DNA of 64,000 nucleotides from NCBI GenBank assembly GCA_964602845.1, contig CAZRSW010000005.1, positions 1 to 64,000 of the forward strand, written 5' to 3'. The stretch comes from CAZRSW01 sp964602845. GTDB lineage: Bacteria > Chloroflexota > Dehalococcoidia > Lucifugimonadales > UBA826. A program made the translations under genes and the position numbers. Below the pieces are notes generated by a model. That model was given only the letters and a program-made list of their open reading frames with translations. It made no database searches and was not told the origin of the DNA. Position 1 is the first letter of the stretch; each line of letters starts with the position of its first letter. Below are positions 1 through 8,778 of this stretch, one piece after another.

Positions 1-51
1 TCCGAATATCCTCTATTCTACTCCGCAGAAAACCACGAAATGACCTCAATA

Positions 52-777
52 TTACTTATTCAGCTTTCCATCTCCAAGATTGAGCGCCTTTATCCCATTA
101 GTTATAAGATCCACAGCAAAGTCCGTACCAACTTCACTGGTATTAACTGTAATATGGTAGTAGTCTGCTCTGTCTGGATCATCCACCTGAAAGAACTTCG
201 AAAAATAGTGTCGCCTTGCAGCATCACGAGCCGATATCCTCGCAGCGGCTTCAGCCTCGCTCAAACCCTCCCTCTCCATTATTGTTTGGATCCTATCCTC
301 TAGATGAGCTACCACGCCGACCCTCAATACGTTTGTCATATCCTTCAAAATCAGATGACCACCCCGTCCTACAAAAACCAAGTCTCCAGACCTAGCGCGT
401 TCCTCTAGGCTGGCTCGGATTACTGATATGTAGTTATCATCTTCAATTTCATGACCTCTTGTAATAGTTGGTCTCGGAATATCTTCATATTCTTGTGTCA
501 CTAAAGCACCTAAACCAGGGCCGAAATATGGGTCGCCGCCAGACCCTGCTACAGCAGATCTCTCGAGAATACGTTGTAAAACCTTAAGAGCTCGATCCCC
601 AAACGTAGGCGCACGTTCCTCCACTTCATGTAGAGCCTGCACGGTCGCATTCAATTCCTGCGATAACTGGGTCAAAAATATTCTGTCAACGTAGTCCGCA
701 TTTAATGCTTCGGCAATTAATGGGCCAAGTGTCCGAGCGCCTCCGCCGGACATACCTCCTAAAGTTACAACTGACAT
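52..777 (-). CDS. Cytidylate kinase-like family protein
   Basis: A 241-residue cytosolic P-loop protein of the Cytidylate_kin2 type, related to CMP/dCMP kinase. Visible: a glycine-rich P-loop near residues 7-18 (GGMSGGGART), a middle segment reading VGRGGHLIL that resembles the GRG region of these kinases, and an Arg-rich lid-like stretch (ISARDAARRHYFSKFF) near 185-200, followed by the YYHITVNTS segment typical of the family. The ATG has a GGGAG ribosome site 6 nt upstream, which fixes the start. The substrate is unknown; members of this family are usually annotated only by fold and need not be the housekeeping Cmk. It stands alone, with a long gene-poor stretch upstream. Confidence 0.85.
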   Translation of the reverse strand: MSVVTLGGMSGGGARTLGPLIAEALNADYVDRIFLTQLSQELNATVQALHEVEERAPTFGDRALKVLQRILERSAVAGSGGDPYFGPGLGALVTQEYEDIPRPTITRGHEIEDDNYISVIRASLEERARSGDLVFVGRGGHLILKDMTNVLRVGVVAHLEDRIQTIMEREGLSEAEAAARISARDAARRHYFSKFFQVDDPDRADYYHITVNTSEVGTDFAVDLITNGIKALNLGDGKLNK

Positions 778-842
778 ACATCGCTCCCATTGCTAGTTTC
801 CTGCAATACATTAAAGATTACATTTGAGAGGTAATTCGTCGG

Positions 843-866
843 TATCAGTACCCCTCTATCAGTACC
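843..866. repeat. Pair of direct repeats TATCAGTACC
   Basis: The decamer TATCAGTACC occurs at 843-852 and again at 857-866, 14 bp from start to start. The first copy lies inside the imperfect palindrome GGTATCAGTACC. It is about 65 bp upstream of the leftward gene and could be an operator, but no partner regulator is known, so this is only a description. Confidence 0.4.
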
Positions 867-1182
867 AATCCTATAGGAGCAATGCTCTCACGTGCACGAA
901 GGTGCGTCAACTCCATTCAACGAACCACACCACAGTGATTCCGTCCAGTCTCCCAAACATCTTAGACAAAGCTGACTGCTCATGAACGACAGCATCTGAA
1001 TGGATCCCTAAATTGTCGCCCCCCGTATTCAAACTCATACGATAAGGTTTCTGTGAAATACGGTGATTTACCCATACTCTTTCTATGAAGTAACCATATC
1101 AACAGGAATTATTGAGAATAAACAAAAAGCCTGCGACCCATCACACCTGCATTTTAGCAATCCATTAAGGTCTATTAAGTAG

Positions 1183-1211
1183 TTGATACGGGATGTCACA
1201 CCTTAAATAAT
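1183..1211 (+). promoter_or_regulatory. Possible sigma-70-type promoter of the ABM-fold gene
   Basis: TTGATA (1183-1188), a 17-nt spacer and AATAAT (1206-1211) stand about 40 nt upstream of the start at 1254. The spacing is ideal and each box is near consensus, but such matches are common in AT-rich DNA. Confidence 0.35.
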
Positions 1212-1253
1212 AGTGTTATCCTCGGAGCTATCAATTAAGTTGAGAGGTAAACG

Positions 1254-1547
1254 ATGATAGCTGTTTTAACTCACCATTGGGCCAAAAAAGACCTCTACCA
1301 GGAAGCACGAATACTTCTGGATGGGAATGGATCTGCCCAAAGTCGATCCCATGGATTCATTAGCCGTACTACTTTCACTTCTAGAACAGATCCGACGATG
1401 ATTAGTTCTATAGTAATCTGGGAAAATGATGAGATATATGACCAGTGGAAGGCTAGCCCGGAACGTGAAACCGCTATGCGGGGAGCAACCGACCTATGGG
1501 CCAAGCCTCCTATATCCGAAAGGTATGATATTGTTCAAAGCCTATAA
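1254..1547 (+). CDS. Small ABM-like (dimeric alpha+beta barrel) protein
   Basis: A 97-residue protein with the look of the antibiotic-biosynthesis-monooxygenase / dimeric ferredoxin-like barrel fold: an N-terminal strand (MIAVLTHHW), a helix, a central segment with SRTDPTMISSIVIWEN and a C-terminal helix (EIYDQWKASPERE) typical of the fold. Members include small cofactor-free monooxygenases and haem-degrading enzymes, but most are of unknown substrate and I can assign none here. The start is supported by a GAGAGG site 6 nt upstream of the ATG. It converges with fabF, whose stop codon begins 1 nt beyond its own. Confidence 0.7.
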   Translation: MIAVLTHHWAKKDLYQEARILLDGNGSAQSRSHGFISRTTFTSRTDPTMISSIVIWENDEIYDQWKASPERETAMRGATDLWAKPPISERYDIVQSL

Positions 1548-1548
1548 T

Positions 1549-2793
1549 CTACCCATCAAACCTACTGAAAACAAGGCAGGCATTCTGTCCACCAAAGCCA
1601 AAATTATTAGATAGAACATTCTTGACGTTTGCACTCCTTGCCTCGTTCGGCACGTAGTCCAAATCACAATCAGGATCAAATGTCTCATAATTTATGGTGG
1701 GATGGATCACATTTTCCTCAATCGTCTTTATACAGGCAATTGCTTCTATGGCTCCTGCTCCACCTAGTACGTGACCAGTCATAGATTTCGTAGAACTTAT
1801 CGGTACATTGTTGGCATAATCTTTAAATACCTGTTTGATCGCTAACGTCTCTATTGCATCGTTTTTGGGGGTAGAAGTGCCATGAGCATTCACATAATTA
1901 ATCTCTTCAGGTTTCAATCCGGCATCAAGCAGCGCTAATTTTATCGCTCTGGCCGCTCCCTCTCCATTCTCGTCAGGTTGAACAGCGTGGAAGGCGTCTG
2001 ATGAAACTCCATAACCTGTCACCTCTGCAAAAATGTTCGCACCTCGGCCCATGGCATGTTCAATGGATTCCAACACTATAATACCTGCCCCTTCCGCTGG
2101 CACAAATCCGTCTCTGTTCGCATCAAATGGCCTGCTGGCTTCCTGCGGCCGCCCTTGATATCTACTAAGGGCTTTTATCACATGGAACCCCCCAAGACCC
2201 AATTGACTTATACCAGCCTCACACCCACCGGCCAATACAACATCCGCCGCCCCTCTTCTTATGACTTCGGTAGCCTCCCCTATGGATTGATTGCCCGCCG
2301 CGCATGCCGTAATTATCGTCGACGAGTAGCCTTTAATCCCAAATATTCTGCTGATATTCGCAGCGGCCATGTTAGGTAATATCATCGGTACGAAAAAGGG
2401 GCTCATCTTCATGCCCCCCCTGTTAACTAATATACGGGCATTCTCTTCCGTCGTAGGAAATCCACCATTCCCATTCCCAACTACGACACCGACACGATCA
2501 TCATCTTCACCAGATAAATCTAATCCCGAGTCACATAAAGCCATCCTGGCAGCAGCGACAGCCATCTGCGAAAACCTCGCCATTCTTTTGCTTTCTTTTT
2601 TACCGACATATTCGGCGGGATCAAAATCATCTACCTCCCCGGCAATCTGAACTGGGAATTCTGTCGCGTCGCAAAGCGTTATCTTATCTATTCCAGAGCG
2701 CCCTGAAACCAGAGCCTTCCAAAAATCATCTACGGTCTTCCCTATAGGAGACATAAGTCCCATACCCGTCACTACTACTTTTTTTCTATCCAT
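1549..2793 (-). CDS. fabF: Beta-ketoacyl-ACP synthase II
   Basis: Condensing enzyme of type II fatty acid elongation: decarboxylative condensation of malonyl-ACP with acyl-ACP in the cytosol. From the ATG at 2793 it is 414 residues, the usual FabF length. The catalytic Cys-His-His triad is complete: Cys near residue 164 (IITACAAGNQS), His in NAHGTSTPKND and His in SMTGHVLGGAG; the C-terminal glycine loop NNFGFGGQNA is present. A longer frame runs to 2877 but would overlap folC and add residues foreign to the family; the chosen start leaves a 49-nt gap after folC. It probably shares a transcript with folC. No other fab gene is present here. Confidence 0.93.
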   Translation of the reverse strand: MDRKKVVVTGMGLMSPIGKTVDDFWKALVSGRSGIDKITLCDATEFPVQIAGEVDDFDPAEYVGKKESKRMARFSQMAVAAARMALCDSGLDLSGEDDDRVGVVVGNGNGGFPTTEENARILVNRGGMKMSPFFVPMILPNMAAANISRIFGIKGYSSTIITACAAGNQSIGEATEVIRRGAADVVLAGGCEAGISQLGLGGFHVIKALSRYQGRPQEASRPFDANRDGFVPAEGAGIIVLESIEHAMGRGANIFAEVTGYGVSSDAFHAVQPDENGEGAARAIKLALLDAGLKPEEINYVNAHGTSTPKNDAIETLAIKQVFKDYANNVPISSTKSMTGHVLGGAGAIEAIACIKTIEENVIHPTINYETFDPDCDLDYVPNEARSANVKNVLSNNFGFGGQNACLVFSRFDG

Positions 2794-2842
2794 AATCGCG
2801 TGAAACCTCATTTGGCAAAAAATAATTGGCAGGGTCCTTATA

Positions 2843-4216
2843 TCATAAATTGAAATACTCTTCCGATTCCATACCATTGAGTACCTCTATACACTCAGCA
2901 GCTATCGAAAGGGATCCTGTCCCTACTATTAGATCTGACCGATTTGATAGCTTTAAGGCAAGATCAATTCCTGCAGCTACAGTTTTGCAGGTAGCACCCA
3001 CTCTTATACCATGTCTTTCTGCCGCCAATTTGATTTTATCAATAGAAACAGACTTTGGGTGTTTAGAACCGACGGCAATCAGGATAGGATCCAGTTCCTT
3101 TAACTCAATAAGCATATGATCCAAATCATGCCCCTTTAGTACTCCCCAGACCACAATTAAACTCCGATAAGTAAAATAATCACGTATAGCCCTTGTCAGA
3201 ATCTTTACCGAATATGGGTTATGCGCTCCATCAACCATTACTACTGGGCCGGAGTCAGATATGACATCCATACGAGCAGGCCAACGAACTGAGGCCAAAC
3301 CAGATTCAACAGAACTATCGGGGACAGAGAACCCTTGTTCATCTATTACTCGCACAGTAGCTATTGCAGCCATTGCGTTTTCAACTTGATGCCTACCCAG
3401 CAGAGGCAACCTGAAGTTATAAGTACAAGAGGGCCCTTCAACTGCCAAAACTTGTCCAGTAATATCCATGGACAATACATCCACGTTGAATTGTTCTGCC
3501 GAGTCAACCAATGGGGAGCATTTATCTTGAGCTACGCTGTATAACACCTTTTGAGCTTCGTCATTTTGACCTGCAAGAACAACCGGTCTCTTAGTCTTTA
3601 TAATCCCTGACTTCTCAAAAGCTATCTCTTGTATAGTATCTCCCAAAATGGATGTATGATCTAAACTGATTGAGGTTATGACAGAAACAAGTGGATCTAT
3701 AATATTGGTGGCGTCCAATCTTCCCCCAAGACCAGTTTCGACTACCTGGAAATCAACCTCAGACTCATGAAAATAATAGAATGCACACGCTACCATAAAC
3801 TCAAACCAAGAGAGCGATCCGTGCTCACCTACCTGCTCAACTCGTTGGACAATGGGCCATAACTCCCGAACAATTCTTGCAAATTCCTCTTTACTGATCG
3901 GGTCACCGGAAATACTTATCCTTTCCGTTACACTATGTAGGTGAGGAGACGTCGTCAATCCACAATTATATCCCGCGTGGGAAAGGATTGAAGCAACCAT
4001 CGCGGCAGTACTACCTTTTCCTTTAGTCCCAGCGACATGAACGGCAGGAATTGCATCCTGTGGATTGGACAGAAAATCCATCATCATCTTCACCCTTTCT
4101 AAATGAAAATGAGAGTGGCCTGGACTATTAATATTTCTTTCAAAATCCACAAGAGACATAGACGCTGCTACCGCGTCTTCATAGGTGACGATATCAAAAC
4201 TTATCGGATCCACCAT
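2843..4216 (-). CDS. folC: Folylpolyglutamate synthase / dihydrofolate synthase
   Basis: Mur-ligase-family enzyme adding glutamate to dihydropteroate and/or tetrahydrofolates with ATP; cytosolic folate pathway. Its 457 residues carry the ATP loop GTKGKGSTAAM (about 63-73), the folate/omega-loop region TSPHLHSVTERI, the metal and ligase motifs VVETGLGGRLDATNI and SISLDHTSILG, and the C-terminal VDGAHNPYSVK box. The ATG at 4216 has no clear Shine-Dalgarno. It precedes fabF on the same strand. Whether it has both activities cannot be read from sequence. No other folate gene is near, although thyX further along also consumes folate. Confidence 0.9.
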   Translation of the reverse strand: MVDPISFDIVTYEDAVAASMSLVDFERNINSPGHSHFHLERVKMMMDFLSNPQDAIPAVHVAGTKGKGSTAAMVASILSHAGYNCGLTTSPHLHSVTERISISGDPISKEEFARIVRELWPIVQRVEQVGEHGSLSWFEFMVACAFYYFHESEVDFQVVETGLGGRLDATNIIDPLVSVITSISLDHTSILGDTIQEIAFEKSGIIKTKRPVVLAGQNDEAQKVLYSVAQDKCSPLVDSAEQFNVDVLSMDITGQVLAVEGPSCTYNFRLPLLGRHQVENAMAAIATVRVIDEQGFSVPDSSVESGLASVRWPARMDVISDSGPVVMVDGAHNPYSVKILTRAIRDYFTYRSLIVVWGVLKGHDLDHMLIELKELDPILIAVGSKHPKSVSIDKIKLAAERHGIRVGATCKTVAAGIDLALKLSNRSDLIVGTGSLSIAAECIEVLNGMESEEYFNL

Positions 4217-4383
4217 GTCTACATTCTCATTATTAAATACTAATCAAAGCACCGGAGCGCCGCCATCTAAACACAGCGGGGACATAAGAGAAATAATACC
4301 GATGCTGTCAAACTTCACTTATCACTTGGCAAAGATTCACATGATCATACTCTAACAGACAACAATGTCTGTAACAGTCTTAA

Positions 4384-6318
4384 CTAAGAACCCACTGTAG
4401 CAGCTTGCTGTACAGAATTTATATCTATGACCGGTTGAACACCCGCGTTATCCATCGCTGGTAGAAGGGAATTAACCCGTTCGACAAGGGATCGTATACG
4501 ATCTAGGGTGTCCTTTGAAATTTCCTGCTTCAAACCTTCATGGTTTGCAAGAAGATATGCTGCCGGTCTGTATCTGTCAAACACCCCTCCCGCAATACCC
4601 TCATCAGCAAAATAAGTCTTTATCCTTTCGACAATCCTAGGATTACTTTCTGTAATTGACCTCATGGTGATAGGTTCATGGAGTTCATCTTCATAAGCTA
4701 GATTTACCAACCGGAGATATAAAGACCCGTCAAACAAATCTTCTATATCAGCATCCCTTACTCTGGTCACTTCGACCCATTTCAAAGCATCACCGCCCAA
4801 AACAGAATGCGATTTGTTGATATTTTCGACCCTAGTTCTATTAGTAGGAGTAATATCCATCATCACTGCCACACTTACATAGTTCTCACCAAGTAGCGAA
4901 ACAAAAGTAGGCAAATTTTCAGCGCCTCCTACTGGTATAACAACCCACCTTGGATCTATCCTAATTCCATCCGTCCTCGCGACCATTTCACCCAAAACCT
5001 GAAGGTATATAAGGTCCGAGGCAGAGTTCACCATCAGACAATGAGGCGCTAGAAGTAGTGTCTGGGCCATCTGATACCCAAGGGCCATCTGCAGTGGAAA
5101 CACCGTTTCCTTATCATTGTTGACGGCATCGTTACTAACCACCGTCCCTATGCCATCCATGTCTTGAACCGTGCGAACCCTGTGTAATTTGTCGAGATCA
5201 ACCATGAACGGTGAATGTGTCGTGTATAGCACCTGGCATTGAGGAGCGAGTCTTTCGTCAATGAATCGCAGAAAATCCTGTTGCGCCATTGCATGCAACG
5301 CCGTGCCAGGTTCATCTAAAAGCATAATCAGATCACGATCCTCGGTCTCCTCAAGATGAGAAAAATAGCATAGGAATGAGAAGAACCAAACGAATCCCTT
5401 TGACCGTTCATCAAATGAAACTGTTACCCTATGTCTGGCATTTTCTATCCTGACGTGTAGAATCTTGCCTTCATTTAATGGCGCAGGGTCACTGGGGTTG
5501 GCTTGGGAAATATCAAATTCTACTTTGAGCTGCCGATTCTGTTGCCAATATTCAAAGATCTCATCAGTGATGGTAATGGATGCTGACTCAAGTTCAACTT
5601 TTAGATCCTCATACCCCAAATCCTGCTCAAGATCTCCCAAGGTGACGCCAGCAAGGGTCAATAGTGACATAAAAGTTCTATCTGCTTCATCGAGCCCATC
5701 CCCAGTCTCTGACCGTTTTTTCAAATCCGTTATCGAGATATCACCTCTCATTGAGCTATAGTTATCGAAATACACGAACTTGGGCATCCATTTTTCTAGG
5801 TATTCTTGAGCAATCCTATCGCTAATAGACTCACCACCCTTGGGGTTGCCAATATCCTCTTCTTTACTCTCAACCAACGGATCTATAAATTGAGTTTGGG
5901 GATTATGCTCTGATCTTAATATCCCTACTTTATCGGATTGCGGTAAATCGATCTCCCAAAACCTCCGATTCTTATAATTCATACATGCCACGACGAGGTT
6001 ACTGAGCATGACCCCTTTACCAAAAGTCGTCTCTATTTCTGAAACTTCCGCTTTAGTCAGCTCGAACTCGGCTCTAACTACAACAGCTGGGTCCTTAGAA
6101 TGAACCTTTTTATATTTAGTGTATCCCTTTCTCGGATAGTCTCGAATCTTGAAGTGATCATCTTCGCCTGAAATCGACCGTAATTTCCTCAGCGCCTGTA
6201 AAAAAGCGGTTTTCCCAGATTCATTTTTCCCTACAAGAGCGGTGACATCCTCAAGATTCACCCAGCCTGAATCATCAATACTCTTGTAATTTATCACTCG
6301 AGCACGAGTTAATCTCAT
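4384..6318 (-). CDS. OLD-family-like AAA ATPase with degenerate TOPRIM
   Basis: An SMC/ABC-type ATPase with a C-terminal TOPRIM-like region, as in OLD-family nucleases. Walker A GKNESGKT lies at residues 30-37. Walker B with the following D-loop (LIMLLDEPGTALHA) and the H-loop (VLYTTHSPFMVD) are intact, so ATP hydrolysis is likely. The TOPRIM entry motif reads MVNSASDLIYLQ; the family normally has a Glu (VEG-x-D) where Asn stands here, and the second acidic motif is only MMDITPTNR. Nuclease activity is therefore doubtful. Start: GAGGAGG lies 9 nt upstream of the ATG at 6318 (MRLTRAR), while an ATG at 6327 abuts the site, so 6318 is preferred. No helicase partner (as in Gabija) is adjacent. 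The role is unknown: repair or phage defence. Confidence 0.75.
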   Translation of the reverse strand: MRLTRARVINYKSIDDSGWVNLEDVTALVGKNESGKTAFLQALRKLRSISGEDDHFKIRDYPRKGYTKYKKVHSKDPAVVVRAEFELTKAEVSEIETTFGKGVMLSNLVVACMNYKNRRFWEIDLPQSDKVGILRSEHNPQTQFIDPLVESKEEDIGNPKGGESISDRIAQEYLEKWMPKFVYFDNYSSMRGDISITDLKKRSETGDGLDEADRTFMSLLTLAGVTLGDLEQDLGYEDLKVELESASITITDEIFEYWQQNRQLKVEFDISQANPSDPAPLNEGKILHVRIENARHRVTVSFDERSKGFVWFFSFLCYFSHLEETEDRDLIMLLDEPGTALHAMAQQDFLRFIDERLAPQCQVLYTTHSPFMVDLDKLHRVRTVQDMDGIGTVVSNDAVNNDKETVFPLQMALGYQMAQTLLLAPHCLMVNSASDLIYLQVLGEMVARTDGIRIDPRWVVIPVGGAENLPTFVSLLGENYVSVAVMMDITPTNRTRVENINKSHSVLGGDALKWVEVTRVRDADIEDLFDGSLYLRLVNLAYEDELHEPITMRSITESNPRIVERIKTYFADEGIAGGVFDRYRPAAYLLANHEGLKQEISKDTLDRIRSLVERVNSLLPAMDNAGVQPVIDINSVQQAATVGS

Positions 6319-6386
6319 AGTGGCCATCCTCCTCGGCAATGCCGTCCACCTTACATCAGACATGCCGGACTTACATATTATTCTTT

Positions 6387-6486
6387 NNNNNNNNNNNNNN
6401 NNNNNNNNNNNNNNNNNNNNNNNNNNNNNNNNNNNNNNNNNNNNNNNNNNNNNNNNNNNNNNNNNNNNNNNNNNNNNNNNNNNNNN
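6387..6486. other. Assembly gap (100 N)
   Basis: Exactly 100 N, the conventional filler for a scaffold join of unknown size. It removes the C-terminal part of the SDR on its right and possibly sequence between that gene and the ATPase. Confidence 0.98.
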
Positions 6487-7079
6487 ACACTTATACCATA
6501 TTGATAAACTTCCTCTGCCAGCCCTTGGCTAAATCTTTCCAAAGCAGCCTTTTCTGACCCGTAGCAAGTTGATCCCAGTACCCCTGCAACCTCCTGATAA
6601 GGCCCTCGGCCAGGGCCTATCGCAGCACCGGAAGATATATTAAGGATACTTCCTGATTTCGATTGGATCATATCTGGGAGAACCAACTGAGTTAACAAAA
6701 ATGGTGCATGGAAATTAACTGCCCATGACCTCATCCAACGACTCACCGGATAATCTTTTATTGGAATGAAATAAGTTAATGCCGCATTGTTAACCAAAAC
6801 ATCCACTGGGCCAAATGCTTGACGGGCCTCCTGAATGAGACGATCACAATCTTCTGGTAATGAGATGTTCACAGTAGAGGCTACAGCTTCGCCCCCACGC
6901 TGAATAATTTCCCTAACAGTACTCTCCAAAGATCCGGCCAAGGGATGTTCACCCTCCCGTAACGTTCTCGCGGCACATACCACCTTTGCCCCCTCTGCAG
7001 CGAACAACTGTGCGATTTCGAACCCAATTCCCCTACTAGCACCTGTCACCACAGCCACCTTTCCATCCAATTTCCCCAT
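6487..7079 (-). CDS. Short-chain dehydrogenase/reductase, 3' end lost in gap
   Basis: N-terminal 197 residues of a classical SDR oxidoreductase. Visible: the NAD(P) Rossmann motif TGASRGIGFEIA, the NNAA box (LVNNAALTYF), the catalytic Ser in LNISSGAA and the active-site YGSEK (Tyr/Lys). An Arg after the second strand (CAARTLRE) leans toward NADP(H). The start at 7079 (MGKLDGK) has GGAGG 5 nt upstream; the frame opens further but without a better site. Typical SDRs are 250-280 residues, so 50-80 residues are missing, more than the nominal gap could hold with the two codons remaining on its far side. The substrate cannot be predicted. Confidence 0.85.
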
Positions 7080-7283
7080 AACTGCCTCCGATTGAATGAT
7101 TTTACACCTGCCAACCGCAGATTGATTAATATTACCAAAATAGTCAGGGTGAACTTTCAAACTTAGTCAATTGACCCAAGTGTCAAATGACAACTATAAT
7201 TTGACTGATGCCGATTTCAAACTGTTACTGCAGGGAACCAATCACTAGCCCATCTCCAAAATGGACCTATTTCAGAGTTAATC

Positions 7284-8723
7284 ATGAAGATTAGGCCAAT
7301 CATTCTAGCGGGAGGCTCTGGCAAAAGGCTATGGCCTCTTTCACGAGAGAGATATCCGAAGCCATTCCTCAACATCGAAAAAAAGTACTCCTTCCTACAG
7401 GAGACTATACTAAGATTAGAAAATATTCCTAGCTTGATGAGCCCTATAGTGGTTTGTAATGAGGAACACAGATTCTTGGTATCGGATCACCTCAAAGATA
7501 TAAATTGTAATCCGGCGAAGATAATTTTAGAGCCAACGGGTAGGAATACTGCCCCCGCTCTAACTTTGGCTGCGATGTATTGCATGTCCATATCGGACAA
7601 TGACGATGAAGTATTACTAGCGCTACCCGCAGATCATTCCATCAGTGACACCTCAGATTATTGCAAAGCCTTGATATCAGGATGTACAGTCGTCGAAAAA
7701 AATGGGATTGTCACCTTCGGCATCGTCCCTACCAGTATAGAGACCGGTTACGGTTACTTGAAGATGGGACCTAATCAGGATGGCCCACAGCCGGGCACTC
7801 TAAAAGAATTCCTTGAAAAACCCAATAGGACATTGGCCTCTGAGATGATAGCTACAGGTGACTATTTCTGGAACAGTGGGATCTTTGGGATGAAACCCTC
7901 TATTTGGCTAGAAAAAATTCGCCACTATGAACCAGAAATTTTTAGATCTTGCAGAGATGCCATTCAGGCTGGCAGCTCAGACAATGACTTCTTCAGACCT
8001 CACGCCGAAATTTTTAAACAATGTATATCTAAATCCATAGATTATGCTGTGATGGAAAAAATCCCTCACGAGAAAAACTCAGAGCCGAACTATTGGATTT
8101 TCCCCATGAATGTAGGATGGTCTGATGTTGGAACTTGGGCTTCACTTTGGAAGCATAGTGTGAAAGATGATGCTGACAACCTGCTCGTCGGCGATCCCTA
8201 CACCATAGATGTCAAAAACTCCATGATAATCAGCACACATAGAACAATAGCTGCAGCAGGTTTAGAGAACACTATAGTTGTTGAAACGGCAGACGCCATA
8301 TTAATTGCAAATCAGGACAAGGAAGACAAGCTTAAAGATCTTCTAAACAAATTTGATCAAGACCACCAAGATCTCAAATTACATCACCACAAAGTACACA
8401 GACCTTGGGGGACATATGAAATACTGGACTCGACGCAGAATTTTCAGGTCAAGAAACTCGTCGTTAACCCAAATCAGTCGCTCTCACTTCAAAAACATTC
8501 CCACAGAGCCGAACACTGGGTGGTGGTAAAGGGTCAAGCACACATAACTCGCGGCGATGATCACCTCGTACTTTATGAAAATCAATCTGCTTACATACCG
8601 GTTGGAATCAAGCACCGCCTTGAGAATCTAGATGAAACACCTTTAGAAATAATAGAAGTCCAATCAGGAGACTATTTCGGAGAAGATGACATCGTTAGAT
8701 ACGAAGACAAATATAACAGATGA
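7284..8723 (+). CDS. manC: Mannose-1-phosphate guanylyltransferase / mannose-6-phosphate isomerase
   Basis: Makes GDP-mannose from mannose-1-P and GTP; the bifunctional type also interconverts fructose-6-P and mannose-6-P. Of 479 residues, the N-terminal nucleotidyltransferase has the signature GGSGKRLWPLSRERYPK (about 10-26), ILEPTGRNTAPA and the FLEKPN motif; the C-terminal cupin (about 370-479) has HRPWGTYEILD, the metal-site region LQKHSHRAEHW and VPVGIKHRLEN. The start ATG lacks a strong ribosome site. It supplies mannose donors, in keeping with the polyprenol-phosphate mannosyltransferase-like gene at 50 kb. It is not in an obvious polysaccharide cluster; the downstream aminotransferase is 55 nt away and may be co-transcribed. 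Confidence 0.9.
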   Translation: MKIRPIILAGGSGKRLWPLSRERYPKPFLNIEKKYSFLQETILRLENIPSLMSPIVVCNEEHRFLVSDHLKDINCNPAKIILEPTGRNTAPALTLAAMYCMSISDNDDEVLLALPADHSISDTSDYCKALISGCTVVEKNGIVTFGIVPTSIETGYGYLKMGPNQDGPQPGTLKEFLEKPNRTLASEMIATGDYFWNSGIFGMKPSIWLEKIRHYEPEIFRSCRDAIQAGSSDNDFFRPHAEIFKQCISKSIDYAVMEKIPHEKNSEPNYWIFPMNVGWSDVGTWASLWKHSVKDDADNLLVGDPYTIDVKNSMIISTHRTIAAAGLENTIVVETADAILIANQDKEDKLKDLLNKFDQDHQDLKLHHHKVHRPWGTYEILDSTQNFQVKKLVVNPNQSLSLQKHSHRAEHWVVVKGQAHITRGDDHLVLYENQSAYIPVGIKHRLENLDETPLEIIEVQSGDYFGEDDIVRYEDKYNR

Positions 8724-8778
8724 TTGCCGAGGATGTTACCGCTAAAATATGCAGGAAATTACATATATAGGAGATTAT

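Larger units (their letters stand above)
778..1253. other. Gene-poor intergenic stretch (divergent upstream region)
   Basis: About 475 bases lie between the divergent cytidylate-kinase-like gene and the small ABM-fold gene. I see no credible reading frame and no tRNA. It holds a pair of short direct repeats (843-866) and a plausible promoter for the rightward gene (1183-1211). Confidence 0.5.

Noticed and set aside
4355..4372. Hairpin ACAGACA/TGTCTGT after the ATPase gene as a terminator
   Set aside because: Stem is 7 bp and AT-rich with no T-run following; too weak to call.
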